47,253 bases of DNA, from assembly GCA_022402525.1 (NCBI GenBank), contig JAKRSB010000010.1:1-47253 (forward strand). The letters run 5' to 3'. Every line of letters starts with the position of its first letter. Positions within the stretch are counted from its first letter, which is position 1. Under the pieces are notes generated by a model. The model worked only from the letters and a program-made list of their open reading frames with translations. It did not search any database and was not told the origin of the DNA. Shown piece after piece: positions 9,740 to 18,988 of this stretch. Origin of the DNA: Thermosynechococcaceae cyanobacterium MS004. Its GTDB lineage: Bacteria > Cyanobacteriota > Cyanobacteriia > Thermosynechococcales > Thermosynechococcaceae. The position numbers and the translations under genes are program-made.

Positions 9740-9840
9740 CTCGTATAGGCCGCGTATAAACCTCGTATAGGCAAAGAGTACTAGGGGTATTTGCGGATTA
9801 AGGCAGGAATCATGAGTCAATAAAAATCCGTAAATCTCCT
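9740..9840 (+). other. Structured intergenic element: CGTATAGGC repeats and long stem-loop
   Basis: Within the gap at 9505-9868, CGTATAGG-like units recur at 9740-9772. A long stem-loop follows. Arms 9784-9799 and 9825-9840 pair over about 15 positions, with an 11-bp core (one G-U) and one internal mismatch, around a 25-nt loop. It precedes a strong Shine-Dalgarno site and a 21-codon ORF, so a regulatory leader or small RNA is possible. No known riboswitch was recognised. Confidence 0.4.
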
Positions 9841-9868
9841 CAAGTCAACAGTCAGGAGAGCACCAATA

Positions 9869-9934
9869 ATGAGACTCAAGGGACAGAAACAGCCAAATGC
9901 TGACACCAAACTACGTTACAAACTCCGGTCTTAA
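9869..9934 (+). CDS. Possible 21-residue leader peptide
   Basis: The ORF starts MRLKGQKQPN and ends LRS, is very basic and has no hydrophobic stretch. Its ATG has AGGAG about 9 nt upstream, better than many real genes here. It lies between the stem-loop at 9784-9840 and a second tiny ORF. It may be a regulatory upstream ORF or a chance match. No homologue is recognised. Confidence 0.3.
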   Translation: MRLKGQKQPNADTKLRYKLRS

Positions 9935-9982
9935 TGTCCCGCCTAACAGTCAGATCTCAATTGAGTTACGGGCAAGCTAACT

Positions 9983-10111
9983 ATGTCATCCGTTGAATTC
10001 ATACAAACCATACAGCTTACTGAGACTTTCCAATCTCAAGTCTTTGCAGTCTGGATTCTATTTTCTGGTTTTGGTTGTTTTTTATACTGCCAAGATTTAA
10101 ATCAAAACTAA
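9983..10111 (+). CDS. Possible 42-residue single-span membrane protein
   Basis: The product has a polar N terminus of about 19 residues, one hydrophobic segment (VFAVWILFSGFGCFLYC, about 20-36) and a short polar tail. The size and topology resemble the many small thylakoid subunits of cyanobacteria, but I cannot match it to any named one. The Shine-Dalgarno site is weak. An in-frame stop at 9962-9964 rules out a longer upstream start. It is 49 nt downstream of the 21-codon ORF. Confidence 0.4.
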   Translation: MSSVEFIQTIQLTETFQSQVFAVWILFSGFGCFLYCQDLNQN

Positions 10112-10155
10112 TACTCGCTTAGGGCTTCAAGTCTATCAGTTCTCTCTCAATTTTT

Positions 10156-10185
10156 GATTGACATTGATTGGATTGACATTGATTG
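10156..10185. repeat. Two exact 15-nt tandem copies
   Basis: GATTGACATTGATTG occurs twice, with a further partial copy after it, in the gap before the Mo-nitro_C gene. Confidence 0.9.
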
Positions 10186-10260
10186 ACTCCCGATTGATAC
10201 TCTCGATCGATTTATTTCCTAGACAAATGGTTTTCAATATATCTCTGAGCCTTGAACAGC

Positions 10261-10647
10261 ATGGTTAGTGCATCGACTCACGCCCATTCTGCGCCAATTT
10301 CTGCGACAATTTCTGCGCCAATGGGTTCTGGCTTAGAAAAGGATTCTTCCTGCATGACCTCATCCTTCAAGATTTCATCTTTCAAGACCCTAATCCAAAG
10401 GCTGTTTAGCCCTGCAATTCGTCAAATTGATATTTCGACCCCAGAGAAAGCACATTTTATCTGTAGTGTGATTCCTTCTCACTGCCCTTTTGAGCGTGAT
10501 GTGTTGCTTTTTGGCCGGAAGCTTTTTCATATTCCGGCGCTTTGCAAACTCAACCCCCTCTATGATCAGTGCGTCGAGCTGCGGTTTCGGGCGCTGATAT
10601 TTTTGGCGGATGAATGTGGCGAAGATGTGACGCCCTATTGCCAATAG
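10261..10647 (+). CDS. Stand-alone Mo-dependent nitrogenase C-terminal family protein
   Basis: A 128-residue protein of the Mo-nitro_C family (PF06967), which is common in cyanobacteria as a free-standing protein of unknown role. The conserved core is visible from about 62 to 127: AHFICSVIPSHCPFERD, LFGRKLFHIP, CKLNPLYDQ, and LADECGEDVTPYC. It holds several cysteines (68, 75, 95, 104, 119, 127). I chose the ATG at 10261 over the TTG at 10252. The N-terminal 50 residues are low-complexity and contain two in-frame tandem expansions, 12 nt x3 at 10288-10323 (SAPI/SATI/SAPM) and 15 nt x2 at 10360-10389 (SSFKI/SSFKT). No nif genes are present, so the name does not imply nitrogen fixation. Confidence 0.85.
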   Translation: MVSASTHAHSAPISATISAPMGSGLEKDSSCMTSSFKISSFKTLIQRLFSPAIRQIDISTPEKAHFICSVIPSHCPFERDVLLFGRKLFHIPALCKLNPLYDQCVELRFRALIFLADECGEDVTPYCQ

Positions 10648-10710
10648 CTATTGCCCATAGGATTTCAAAAGGGTTCAAGACATCGACCTTCAGACGTGAA
10701 AATTGGTGCT

Positions 10711-13698
10711 CTATTCCCCTGGGGGATGCTGCAGTAGAATTTGCTTTAGATATTGGCCTGTATAGGACTCAGCCACTTCGGCCACCTGCTCAGGGGTACC
10801 AAAGGCGACCAACTCACCCCCGCGATCGCCTCCTTCCGGGCCAAGATCAATCACCCAGTCCGCACAGCGAATCACGTCAAGGTTATGCTCAATCACCAAG
10901 ACAGAATTGCCCTTATCCACCAGTCGCTGAATCACGTCTAGCAGCTTGTGGACATCGTAGAACGAGAGTCCAGTCGTGGGTTCATCAATGAGATAGAGGG
11001 TCTTACCCGTGGCTCGGCGGGAAAGCTCTGTGGCTAGCTTGACCCGCTGGGCTTCACCGCCAGAGAGGGTTGGTGCAGTCTGGCCGAGCTGGACGTAGCC
11101 CAGCCCTACATCAACCAGGGTTTGCAGTCGGGTTTCGGCCTTGGGAATATTGCGGCAAAACTCTAGGGCCTCTTCTACAGTCATGCTTAGGACATCCGCA
11201 ATAGACTTTCCCTTGTACTTAACCTGAAGGGTTTCGCGGTTATACCTGGCTCCCTTGCAGACCTCACACTGCACATAGACATCGGGCAGAAAATTCATCT
11301 CAATCACGTTGACGCCCTGGCCGCCACAAGCTTCGCAGCGTCCCCCCTTGACGTTAAAAGAAAACTGGCCTGGGCGATAGCCTCGCACCTTGGCCTCAAC
11401 CGTCTCCGCAAAGACGTTGCGAATGGTGTCAAAGACGCCCGTATAGGTTGCAGGATTTGAGCGGGGCGTGCGGCCAATGGGCGACTGGTCGATCACAATC
11501 ACTTTGTCCAGGGAGTTCAGCCCCGTAATTTTGTCGAGCTCTTTGGGGAAGGGCACCTTTTGGCCGAAGTGATGCTGGAGTGCAGGGTAGAGCAGCTCAT
11601 TCATGACCGTGGACTTGCCCGACCCAGATACGCCCGTAATGCTGACGAGCTTGCCAAGGGGAATTTCGATATCGAGGTTTCTTAAATTATTGCGGGCGGC
11701 ATTTTTGAGCTGGAGCGATCGCCCGTTCCCCTTGCGTCGCTCAGCGGGTGTTTCGATTTTGCGCCGTCCCGATAGGTACGCGCCCGTCAGGGAGTCTTTA
11801 GCGGCTAGCAGAGTATCGAAGCTGCCTTGGGCAATAACGCAACCGCCGTGAATGCCTGCACCGGGGCCAATATCCACGAGATGATCAGCAGCCCGAATGG
11901 TGTCTTCATCATGCTCCACCACAATTAGCGTATTGCCCAAGTCCCGAAGCTTAGTGAGAGTATTGAGGAGGCGATGATTATCGCGCTGGTGAAGTCCAAT
12001 ACTGGGCTCATCCAGGACGTAGAGCACCCCCGTCAGCCCTGCGCCAATTTGAGTGGCTAGGCGAATCCGCTGGGCTTCCCCACCGGAGAGGGTCATGGCG
12101 GTGCGCTGGAGGGTTAGATAATCAAGACCCACGTCCAGCAGAAATTTCAGACGGGCCTTAATTTCCCGCAGCACCAAGTCCCCGATCTGAGCCTGACGCG
12201 GCGTGAGTTGCAGGGTCTCTATCCGGTGTAGGCATTCCCGGATGGAGGCTTCCGTGAGGTCGGTGATGGCATACTGCCCAATGCGCACGGCTTGGGCTTC
12301 GGGCTTCAGGCGCTTGCCGTGACAGACTTCACAGGGTTCGTCAATGAGGTAGTTTTCAAGCTTTTGCTTGTACTGCTCCGAGGTGGTTTCGCGGTACTGG
12401 CGCTCCAGGAGGGGCAGAACGCCTTCATATTTGCGGTGATAGCCTTCTGACTCTCGATAACGAGAGTCAACCTGCATATAGATAGGCTCCGACGTACCGT
12501 GAAGGATGATGTCCTGCTGCTCTGGGGTGAGCTTTTGCCAAGGCGTCTGAAGCTCAAACCCGAAGGCTTGGCCCACGCTATAAAGAATGGAGAAGTAGTA
12601 GGTATTGTCTTTTTCTGACCAAGGGGCGATCGCAGCGTAAACCGGCAGCGCTGGGTCTGGCACCACCAAGTCTGCTGAAAACATTTTGAGACTGCCCAAG
12701 CCGTGACAGTGGGCGCAGGCCCCGTAGGGCGAGTTGAACGAAAACAGTCGCGGGGACAGCTCCTCCATGACTGCGCCATGTTCGGGGCAGGCGAAATTTT
12801 CAGAAAAGACAAGCAAGGAATTTTCAGCATCGTAGCTGCCGGTGGCTTCTGCGGCCTTTAATCCAGCCGTTTTATCTGGAGTTTGATTTGGGGTGGGAAA
12901 TTCAATGACCGTTTTTTCCTGCCCCAAAATCTCAACCATCGCAATGCCGTCCGCACGGCGCAGTGCGGTGGAGAGAGAATCCACGAGGCGCTCCTCTATT
13001 CCTGGCTTCTTGACGAGGCGATCCACCACCACTTCAATGTTGTGCTTATTGTTTTTATCGAGTTCAATATTGTCGCCCAGCTCACGCACTTCGCCATTGA
13101 TCCGCACCCGCACAAAGCCCTCGGAGGTTAGCCCCGATAGCAGCTTCCGATAGGTGCCCTTTTTGCCACGCACCACGGGGGCTAGAATCTGAAACCTTGT
13201 GCGGTCTTCAAGTTGCATCACCTGATCTACCATCTGGTCAATGGTCTGGGGCGATATTTTGCGATCGCAGTGGGGGCAGTGGGGTTCTCCGGCTCGACCA
13301 TAGAGCAGCCGCAGGTAGTCGTAGATTTCAGTGACCGTCCCCACCGTGGAGCGCGGATTGTGGGAGGTGGACTTTTGATCAATGGAGATGGCAGGACTTA
13401 GCCCTTCAATGGCGTCCACATCGGGTTTATCGACCTGGCCCAAAAACTGCCGAGCGTAGGCGCTCAAGGACTCCACATAGCGCCGCTGACCCTCAGCAAA
13501 AATGGTGTCAAAGGCCAAAGAGGATTTTCCAGATCCAGAAACACCAGTAAAGACAATCAGGCGATCGCGGGGCAGGTCAAGGTCTAAATTTTTGAGGTTA
13601 TGCTGTCGTGCGCCGCGAATCCGAATCATGCTGCCTGATGTCGAGGCGGCAGAAGGTTGATGCGCTGCGGAATTCAGAGCGTCGGAACGACGAGCCAT
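10711..13698 (-). CDS. uvrA: Excinuclease ABC subunit A
   Basis: The damage-recognition ATPase of nucleotide excision repair, acting with UvrB and UvrC. In the 995-residue product, two ABC modules carry Walker [10 protein letters not shown] (about 52-60) and GVSGSGKST, and each has an LSGGEAQR signature. Zinc-binding cysteine pairs are CPHC, CAHC and the pair CEAC / CEVC. The ATG at 13698 fits; the first 20 residues are a variable Ser/Ala-rich leader before [15 protein letters not shown]. The partner uvrC lies 27 kb away in this window and uvrB is outside it, the usual dispersed arrangement. Confidence 0.98.
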   Translation of the reverse strand: MARRSDALNSAAHQPSAASTSGSMIRIRGARQHNLKNLDLDLPRDRLIVFTGVSGSGKSSLAFDTIFAEGQRRYVESLSAYARQFLGQVDKPDVDAIEGLSPAISIDQKSTSHNPRSTVGTVTEIYDYLRLLYGRAGEPHCPHCDRKISPQTIDQMVDQVMQLEDRTRFQILAPVVRGKKGTYRKLLSGLTSEGFVRVRINGEVRELGDNIELDKNNKHNIEVVVDRLVKKPGIEERLVDSLSTALRRADGIAMVEILGQEKTVIEFPTPNQTPDKTAGLKAAEATGSYDAENSLLVFSENFACPEHGAVMEELSPRLFSFNSPYGACAHCHGLGSLKMFSADLVVPDPALPVYAAIAPWSEKDNTYYFSILYSVGQAFGFELQTPWQKLTPEQQDIILHGTSEPIYMQVDSRYRESEGYHRKYEGVLPLLERQYRETTSEQYKQKLENYLIDEPCEVCHGKRLKPEAQAVRIGQYAITDLTEASIRECLHRIETLQLTPRQAQIGDLVLREIKARLKFLLDVGLDYLTLQRTAMTLSGGEAQRIRLATQIGAGLTGVLYVLDEPSIGLHQRDNHRLLNTLTKLRDLGNTLIVVEHDEDTIRAADHLVDIGPGAGIHGGCVIAQGSFDTLLAAKDSLTGAYLSGRRKIETPAERRKGNGRSLQLKNAARNNLRNLDIEIPLGKLVSITGVSGSGKSTVMNELLYPALQHHFGQKVPFPKELDKITGLNSLDKVIVIDQSPIGRTPRSNPATYTGVFDTIRNVFAETVEAKVRGYRPGQFSFNVKGGRCEACGGQGVNVIEMNFLPDVYVQCEVCKGARYNRETLQVKYKGKSIADVLSMTVEEALEFCRNIPKAETRLQTLVDVGLGYVQLGQTAPTLSGGEAQRVKLATELSRRATGKTLYLIDEPTTGLSFYDVHKLLDVIQRLVDKGNSVLVIEHNLDVIRCADWVIDLGPEGGDRGGELVAFGTPEQVAEVAESYTGQYLKQILLQHPPGE

Positions 13699-14027
13699 AG
13701 GACCTATTTTTTAAAAAGCCTTAATAATTCTAGCGCCAACCCCAAACCCCAATATATTTCGGCTGATTGGAGCGCGCAGGGTAGATCGGCTTGTGCCTTC
13801 CTTGGCAGGGCTGGTGGTCTGTGGGCTGAGCGGGTCGCGGGCTTGTCGTTTTCTGATTACTAGGAGTATGATTGCGGTGTTCAACAGGAACTAAAGGCTT
13901 AATTCGAGCAAAAAGATTACAAATTAGTCATTTATATGCGTTTAGCACCGCAAATTTGATTTAGTAATTTCAACTCAGACTGTTGGTATAGCCTAAACTT
14001 TAAGTAAGCTAAGGGCAGCATTCGGTC
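13699..14027. other. 329-nt gap between divergent uvrA and pseudopilin gene
   Basis: No ORF, repeat array or terminator was recognised. It must carry promoters for both neighbours, but none could be placed with confidence. Confidence 0.5.
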
Positions 14028-14630
14028 ATGAGAGGTCATTTTCTTGATTTACGCTCTATTCTTTCTCCGATGTCATCGTCTCGTTCCGTGCGGAGTGGAG
14101 GTTTTACTCTCGTAGAGGCCCTTATGACTGCGGTCGTGGTCGGCATTTTTGCAGCGATCGCCACGCCTAGTTTTTCAACCTGGTTTGGCAACAAAAAGGT
14201 AGAGGATGTCACCGCACAAATTGAGGGCGCGATTCGGGAAGCTCAAGGAGAAGCAATCAAAAAAAGCCAACCCTGTCTATTGAACATTGGGCTACAGATT
14301 ACCAGCACCCCTCCGAGCTGTCTACCCACAGGGCCAAGAGATTTGACGAAGCTAGGCATTAGGGCTTTGGGAAACAACAGCTCTAACATTTCGCTAGGGA
14401 CAGCCAACCTTGGTAGCCCTGCTCAAATTCAGTTCTCCTTTAAAGGAACGATCTCAATTCAAAACACAGGGACGGGTTTAGTGACAATCTACCCAGCGGC
14501 GGGCGCTAGCGGTCAGGTACGCTGTATTGCGATCGCCAGCGGCATTGGCCTGATCAGGACGGGCGTTTACAATGGAACTAATCCTGCTTCCCCCACCGAT
14601 ACAGCAGCCTGTGCCACCAATACGCCCTAG
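14028..14630 (+). CDS. Type IV pilin-like protein, GspH/FimT-type pseudopilin
   Basis: A 200-residue prepilin. The leader ends in SGG, followed by FTLVEALMTAVVVGIFAAIATPSF: the processing glycine, then Phe at +1, Glu at +5 and a hydrophobic helix, as PilD-type peptidases require. The C-terminal half is Gly/Ser/Thr-rich beta domain with cysteines near 82, 97, 167 and 194 that could form disulfides. It is probably a minor pseudopilin of a type IV pilus or a secretion pseudopilus. A second in-frame ATG at 14070 would give a shorter leader; neither has a good ribosome site. It is followed by another pilin gene on the same strand. Confidence 0.85.
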   Translation: MRGHFLDLRSILSPMSSSRSVRSGGFTLVEALMTAVVVGIFAAIATPSFSTWFGNKKVEDVTAQIEGAIREAQGEAIKKSQPCLLNIGLQITSTPPSCLPTGPRDLTKLGIRALGNNSSNISLGTANLGSPAQIQFSFKGTISIQNTGTGLVTIYPAAGASGQVRCIAIASGIGLIRTGVYNGTNPASPTDTAACATNTP

Positions 14631-14700
14631 TTCCTAAGGCACTAATTCTTAAGGCATTAGTTCTCAAGGCACTATTCTCAAGACCCCATTCTCAAGCTTT
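14631..14700. repeat. Five degenerate units of 14-15 nt
   Basis: TTCTCAAGGCACTA-like units fill most of the gap between the two pilin genes, starting at the base after the stop codon of the first. Confidence 0.85.
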
Positions 14701-14770
14701 CAGCTCCAACGCTTACACTCAAACATCCAGATTTTCCTGCGGCTTCTGCCTTCAGGCTTTTGCAAACCGA

Positions 14771-16054
14771 ATGATGCCAACACAGTCCCGTAAAACTTTC
14801 CCTCGCGGCTTTACCCTTACAGAACTTATTCTTGCAGCGTCCCTCACGCTCATCGTCGTGGCATTTGGGGGTTGGAGCATTACCGCAATTTTGTCGAGTA
14901 GTAAAAGGAATGAGTCCCAAAACGAGCGCCGTGGCGAGCTGAATCGGGCGCTGGAGTTTATTGCCTCTGAAGCAAGAGAAGCCACCAGCATCAACAACGA
15001 AGCCAGCAGTATTGCTGAATTTAACCCCTCTGCGAGTGAAGTAGCGGTTAGCTCGGTTCAAGAAGTGGTGCGGCTCCAAATTCAAGGGCTAGAGAGGCCT
15101 GTCGTTTACTATCTCGCAAGGCCTGCAGCAGCCAACTTAACTTGGCGTGGCCCCAAGGTCATCTATCGGTGGGGGCCTGATTTTGACAAGGATGGCAACT
15201 ATATCAACGCCAATGCGGTGGGCGCTTGGTCTCATAAACCTTTAATAGACGGCCTTGAAGAAACGGCTTCATTGTCTAATTGCGCGTCGGACTGGATCCT
15301 GTCTCCTCCCAACCCTACCGGATTCTATACCTGTACTGAAAAAACAGGTCGCAAAATTGCGCAGATCTACGTGAAAGGCCGGGTCAATAAGGTGTTAGGT
15401 CAGGCGGAACCATACCTTTTGACGTCCCAAGCCTATGCGCGCTCTGGAGCTTCGTCAAGCCGAAACTTTGGACGATCCTTTGAAGTGGGCAATGGGGAGG
15501 TCACGTTGACCGACCCTGCCACGACCGATATTCAAGTTTTAGGCACTGCGATTCAGTGTGGGACTAATGCGCCAGCACCCATGAAAACACAGCTTGTCAT
15601 CAATAAAGTGCTGAATGAGACCACAACCCCCTCAACGCCCATCGTGCTTGATCCTGCGATCGCCATGCCCAGGATTGCGTCCTACAGCAATGAGCCTGCG
15701 GGGACAACGTTCAACTTTACGGGCATGGTGCCTCAAAAATCCAATAACAACCCGAACAATACCTGTGGCCTAGAGAATATTGCCGGGGCGGGGGGCTTTA
15801 ACTCCAAGACCACTCCGAGCCAGGTTGTCATTCTCCAAGATGGCGAACTTGTGCCAAACGTTGCTGGCTATGGGGGGTCAAGATCGGCAAAGGACTTCGT
15901 AAAAGACTACCTAGATGCATCCGGAACCCGCATTAAGCTCCCGGATCCAGAACGTCAATATATTGTGCTTTTTGAGCTGGGGTCAACGCGAGTGGGTTCG
16001 GCGGCCTTTGACCGCCAGGATATTGTGCTCTTGGCTTCGGTCAAGCGCTCTTAA
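14771..16054 (+). CDS. PilW-like pseudopilin
   Basis: A 427-residue prepilin. Leader MMPTQSRKTFPRG is cut before FTLTELILAASLTLIVVAFGGWSI: Gly at -1, Phe at +1, Glu at +5. A long extracellular domain follows, starting with a charged helix (SKRNESQNERRGELNRALEFIASEAREA). The length suggests a large minor pilin of the PilW type, with an added globular domain that I do not recognise. It is co-directional with the GspH-like gene and separated from it by a repeat array. They may form one transcript. No pilus assembly ATPase or secretin is nearby. Confidence 0.8.
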   Translation: MMPTQSRKTFPRGFTLTELILAASLTLIVVAFGGWSITAILSSSKRNESQNERRGELNRALEFIASEAREATSINNEASSIAEFNPSASEVAVSSVQEVVRLQIQGLERPVVYYLARPAAANLTWRGPKVIYRWGPDFDKDGNYINANAVGAWSHKPLIDGLEETASLSNCASDWILSPPNPTGFYTCTEKTGRKIAQIYVKGRVNKVLGQAEPYLLTSQAYARSGASSSRNFGRSFEVGNGEVTLTDPATTDIQVLGTAIQCGTNAPAPMKTQLVINKVLNETTTPSTPIVLDPAIAMPRIASYSNEPAGTTFNFTGMVPQKSNNNPNNTCGLENIAGAGGFNSKTTPSQVVILQDGELVPNVAGYGGSRSAKDFVKDYLDASGTRIKLPDPERQYIVLFELGSTRVGSAAFDRQDIVLLASVKRS

Positions 16055-16064
16055 AGCTGCTTTT

Positions 16065-16100
16065 GAGGGCACTCTTGAGGACACGCTTGAGGATACGCTT
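16065..16100. repeat. Three 12-nt tandem units
   Basis: GAGGACACGCTT-like units lie just after the pseudopilin stop, with a further partial unit. Confidence 0.85.
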
Positions 16101-16145
16101 GACGGGATAGAGCTGTTCGCTGATTTTGGGAAGGCTTACTCCTGC

Positions 16146-17537
16146 CTACTCCTGGGCTGACACCTGCTCAAGCGCCTTTTGGGCCAGCCTGTAGACTTCT
16201 ACCTCCTGCTGCGTCCGTTTTTTGGCACCACTTTTGCGATCGCGGCGGGCGATGGGGACATCCATTGTCCAGTAGCGTGAGGCTTGGGACATATTCATCT
16301 GCAGCAGTACCGAATCACCAAGTTGCAAAAGTTGAGTGGGCTGCGAAGGGGTCAGGTGCATCGCTGTCATGAGTTCTGCGGCCACCTTGCGAGCCAAGGG
16401 CGGCGGCACCGAGTTACCAATTTGGCGTGCGCCATGCCACTTGGTTGAGTGAAATCTAAACCAGTCTGGAAATCCGTGCAGTCGCGCCATCTCGCGGACT
16501 GTGATACAGCGAGGGCTAGCGTAGTGAATGGGGCGAGGACTTGTAAAAGCACCCCGTGCTGAGTCAGTCCCGGCGCGGAGCGTATTGGCGACGCCCTCTG
16601 ACTTGAGCTTAAAGAATCGAGAGATCGGCTCAACCTGTCCCGGCGGTGTTTCGGCAAAGCGCTGCCGGGAAATTTCAGAGTGGTGGGTGCGAATGCTGGC
16701 GGTCAAGACGGTTGGGTTCCACTGCCTGGGGTAGCCGAAGTGCCATGCATTCCACTCAAGACAGCGCATTTCTCGTGCGTAGCGGCTCAGGCGATCGCTC
16801 CAGCGGCGCAGCTTGACTTGGTCGCAGTCTAGCAGCGTTTCAAACTGCTCAGGATCGGGCAGATCGCCAAGGGCTTCCCCGCAGGAGGGGCTGTCTGGAA
16901 GCGCAAGCCCCGCAAACTTGGCGACTCCCGCAGGTTTTGTAATGGGCGTAGGGTAGCTGGGCAACGCCCTATCTTGGCGCGCCCCAATCAAAATTAAACG
17001 CTCTCGATTTTGGGGCACGTCATAGAAGGATGCGTTGAGGGTCTTCCAGGGCAGCAAGACCCGATAGTTCACCGCATCAAAGGCGGCAATGAGTTCTTCA
17101 AGAAACAGCCGATGCTTCCCAATCGCCAAGCCCTTGACGTTTTCAAACACAAAATAAGACGCATTTAACTCCTGCACAAGCCTGACAAATTCACGGACCA
17201 ACGCATTGCGAGGATCTTCAAGGGCGCGCTGCCCCATGATTGAAAATCCTTGACAGGGCGCACCTCCAAAGACCACATCTATATTGCGATCGCCAATCCC
17301 GGCTGCTGTCCGAATGTCCGTTCCGGTCAAGTGGGCTACCGACCGGGGCAAAACCGCACAGTTTGGAAAATTGAACTGGTGCGTCACTGCATGAACCGGA
17401 TCGACCTCAACCGCTGCCACCACGTCAAAGCCAGCCTGCTCAAAGCCCAGACTCATCCCACCCACCCCAGCAAACAAGTCAACTCCGATGGGCCTTTGCG
17501 CCATCCCTTGCACCATCTGTACAGAAAACTCCTTCAT
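16146..17537 (-). CDS. Orphan C5-cytosine DNA methyltransferase, possibly CGATCG-specific
   Basis: Transfers a methyl group from SAM to C5 of cytosine. In the 463-residue product, motif I DLFAGVGG is at 20-27, motif IV G-A-P-C95-Q-G carries the nucleophile, motif VI ENV is at 132-134 and motif VIII QNRER at 176-180. The C terminus has GNSVPPPLAR (motif X). No restriction endonuclease or Vsr gene adjoins it, so it is a solitary enzyme. Cyanobacteria with abundant HIP1 sites usually carry an orphan methylase for CGATCG, the centre of GCGATCGC; that specificity is inferred from family resemblance and from the richness of HIP1 here, not read from the target-recognition domain. No clear ribosome site is seen, and M12 is an alternative start. 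Confidence 0.88.
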   Translation of the reverse strand: MKEFSVQMVQGMAQRPIGVDLFAGVGGMSLGFEQAGFDVVAAVEVDPVHAVTHQFNFPNCAVLPRSVAHLTGTDIRTAAGIGDRNIDVVFGGAPCQGFSIMGQRALEDPRNALVREFVRLVQELNASYFVFENVKGLAIGKHRLFLEELIAAFDAVNYRVLLPWKTLNASFYDVPQNRERLILIGARQDRALPSYPTPITKPAGVAKFAGLALPDSPSCGEALGDLPDPEQFETLLDCDQVKLRRWSDRLSRYAREMRCLEWNAWHFGYPRQWNPTVLTASIRTHHSEISRQRFAETPPGQVEPISRFFKLKSEGVANTLRAGTDSARGAFTSPRPIHYASPRCITVREMARLHGFPDWFRFHSTKWHGARQIGNSVPPPLARKVAAELMTAMHLTPSQPTQLLQLGDSVLLQMNMSQASRYWTMDVPIARRDRKSGAKKRTQQEVEVYRLAQKALEQVSAQE

Positions 17538-17574
17538 TCAACTTTTACGATTCGGAATTAGTCCACCAATTAGC

Positions 17575-17604
17575 GCCCGCCAATGAGTACCCGCCAATGA
17601 GTGC
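17575..17604. repeat. Two 15-nt tandem units
   Basis: CCCGCCAATGAGTA-like units are repeated upstream of the methyltransferase start, within the gap at 17538-17885. Confidence 0.85.
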
Positions 17605-17748
17605 CTACTATCTAGCGTCCACTGTCTAGCACTCAGGGTTTCGCTTTGAGAGAGACATTGGAATCGCGTTAATATCCTAGAACGTTCACTTAAGAATTAC
17701 TCCCGCTTGATTCTCAACTGTGGCCAAGCTCCTCGGATAGCGACTTGA

Positions 17749-17800
17749 GTATGGATTGAACGTATGGATTAAAAGTATGACTTGAACGTATAGGTTGAAT
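17749..17800. repeat. Four 13-nt tandem units
   Basis: GTATGGATTGAAC-like units occur four times. A unit of 13 cannot keep a reading frame, which fits a non-coding place. The array ends about 85 nt before the PfkB start, and a longer in-frame ORF across its end is not a real extension. Confidence 0.9.
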
Positions 17801-17885
17801 GCGGATAGAAGCATCGCCATCGCTCCAGGCTTCTTTAGAATTATTGATCTGCAAAAGAATCATCTTCTGCGAAAGGATACTATTC

Positions 17886-18950
17886 ATGGCCTCTGCTTCA
17901 GTGCTCTGCATTGGTGAAATTTTATGGGATAACCTTGCCAATCAGCTTGGTAAATCTTTGGCAGAGGTCATAGACTGGACCTCCTATCCTGGGGGCGCAC
18001 CTGCCAATGTGGCCTGTGCCCTTATGAAGCTAGGGACAGCCGCTGGGTTTCTAGGCTGTGTGGGGCAAGATGAATCTGGCGCTGAGCTAGTCACGCTACT
18101 TAAGTCCCTGGATGTCAATATCGAAGGGCTACAGCAACACCCCACCGCACCCACTCGTAAAGTCTATGTAACCCGGACTGAAGGGGGCGATCGCACGTTT
18201 GCGGGGTTCGGCAAGCATGATACCGCTGAATTTGCCGATGCCTACTTGAGTGCGGCGGCGCTACCGGAGTCTCTCTTTGTGGGGGTACAGTATCTGGTTA
18301 CAGGCACCCTGTCCCTGGCCTACCCCAAAAGCCGCGAGGCGCTTTACCGGGCGATCGCGCTGGCGCAGCAGCAGGGTACAAAAATCATGGTGGATGTGAA
18401 CTGGCGACCTGTCTTTTGGAGCAGTGCTGAGACTGCTAAGCCCTTGATTGCAGAAGTTTTGAGTCAAGCAGACTTTATTAAGCTAACGGATGAAGAAGCA
18501 GAATGGTTCTTTGGCAGCAGTGACCCAGACTCCATTGTTGCAGCCTACCCGCAGGTGCAGGGTGTCCTCATTACGGCGGGGGAGAAAGGATGTTCCTATT
18601 GGCTGCGGGCCGATCCAGAACAGATCAAGTCAAAACAGATCAAGTCAAAACAGATCAATTCAGAACAGGCCAATTCAGAACAGATCAATTCAGAACAGGT
18701 CAGCAGGGGAGACATTCCGGCTTTTTCGGTGAAGGTGGTGGATACGACTGGCGCAGGAGATGCTTTTCTGGCAGGTTTTTTACATCAGCTTGTGGCCCAT
18801 AAGCCTAACTTGAGCGACCCAGCCCAGGCGCAACAGGTGGTGCGCTATGCCAGTGCAGTGGGGGCATTGACAACCCTAGATGCTGGCGCGATCGCGGCTC
18901 AGCCCACACCGCAAGCGGTGGATGAGTTTTTCCAAAGCGCGGGCAATTAA
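17886..18950 (+). CDS. PfkB family sugar kinase, fructokinase-like
   Basis: Ribokinase-fold kinase, 354 residues, likely to phosphorylate fructose or a similar sugar. GEILWD at 10-15 and PGGAPANVA at 35-43 bind sugar. DTTGAGDAF (286-294) holds the catalytic base D292 and the anion hole. The ATG at 17886 has AGGA 8 nt upstream and is preferred over the start at 17799. Residues 244-272 are an insertion made by a 15-nt tandem array (KQIKS/KQINS/EQANS types), sitting in the loop just before the conserved F-S-V-K-V-V-D-T-T-G-A-G-D strand. Related kinases have only a short turn there, so the enzyme probably stays active. No sugar-pathway genes flank it. Confidence 0.9.
   Translation: MASASVLCIGEILWDNLANQLGKSLAEVIDWTSYPGGAPANVACALMKLGTAAGFLGCVGQDESGAELVTLLKSLDVNIEGLQQHPTAPTRKVYVTRTEGGDRTFAGFGKHDTAEFADAYLSAAALPESLFVGVQYLVTGTLSLAYPKSREALYRAIALAQQQGTKIMVDVNWRPVFWSSAETAKPLIAEVLSQADFIKLTDEEAEWFFGSSDPDSIVAAYPQVQGVLITAGEKGCSYWLRADPEQIKSKQIKSKQINSEQANSEQINSEQVSRGDIPAFSVKVVDTTGAGDAFLAGFLHQLVAHKPNLSDPAQAQQVVRYASAVGALTTLDAGAIAAQPTPQAVDEFFQSAGN
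18621..18695 (+). repeat. Five 15-nt in-frame tandem units inside the PfkB gene
   Basis: CAGATCAAGTCAAAA and its variants are repeated five times. The unit length keeps the frame and adds pentapeptides rich in Gln, Lys, Ser and Asn. Confidence 0.95.
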
Positions 18951-18988
18951 CACAGGTGATTAACGCAGGCGATTAACGCAGCCGATTA
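18950..18988. repeat. Three 13-nt tandem units
   Basis: ACGCAGGCGATTA-like units begin at the last base of the PfkB stop codon. Confidence 0.9.

Noticed and set aside
18621-18695. Possible CRISPR array
   Set aside because: Units are contiguous, 15 nt long, diverge from each other and have no spacers; they are translated in frame. The same holds for the other arrays in the window.
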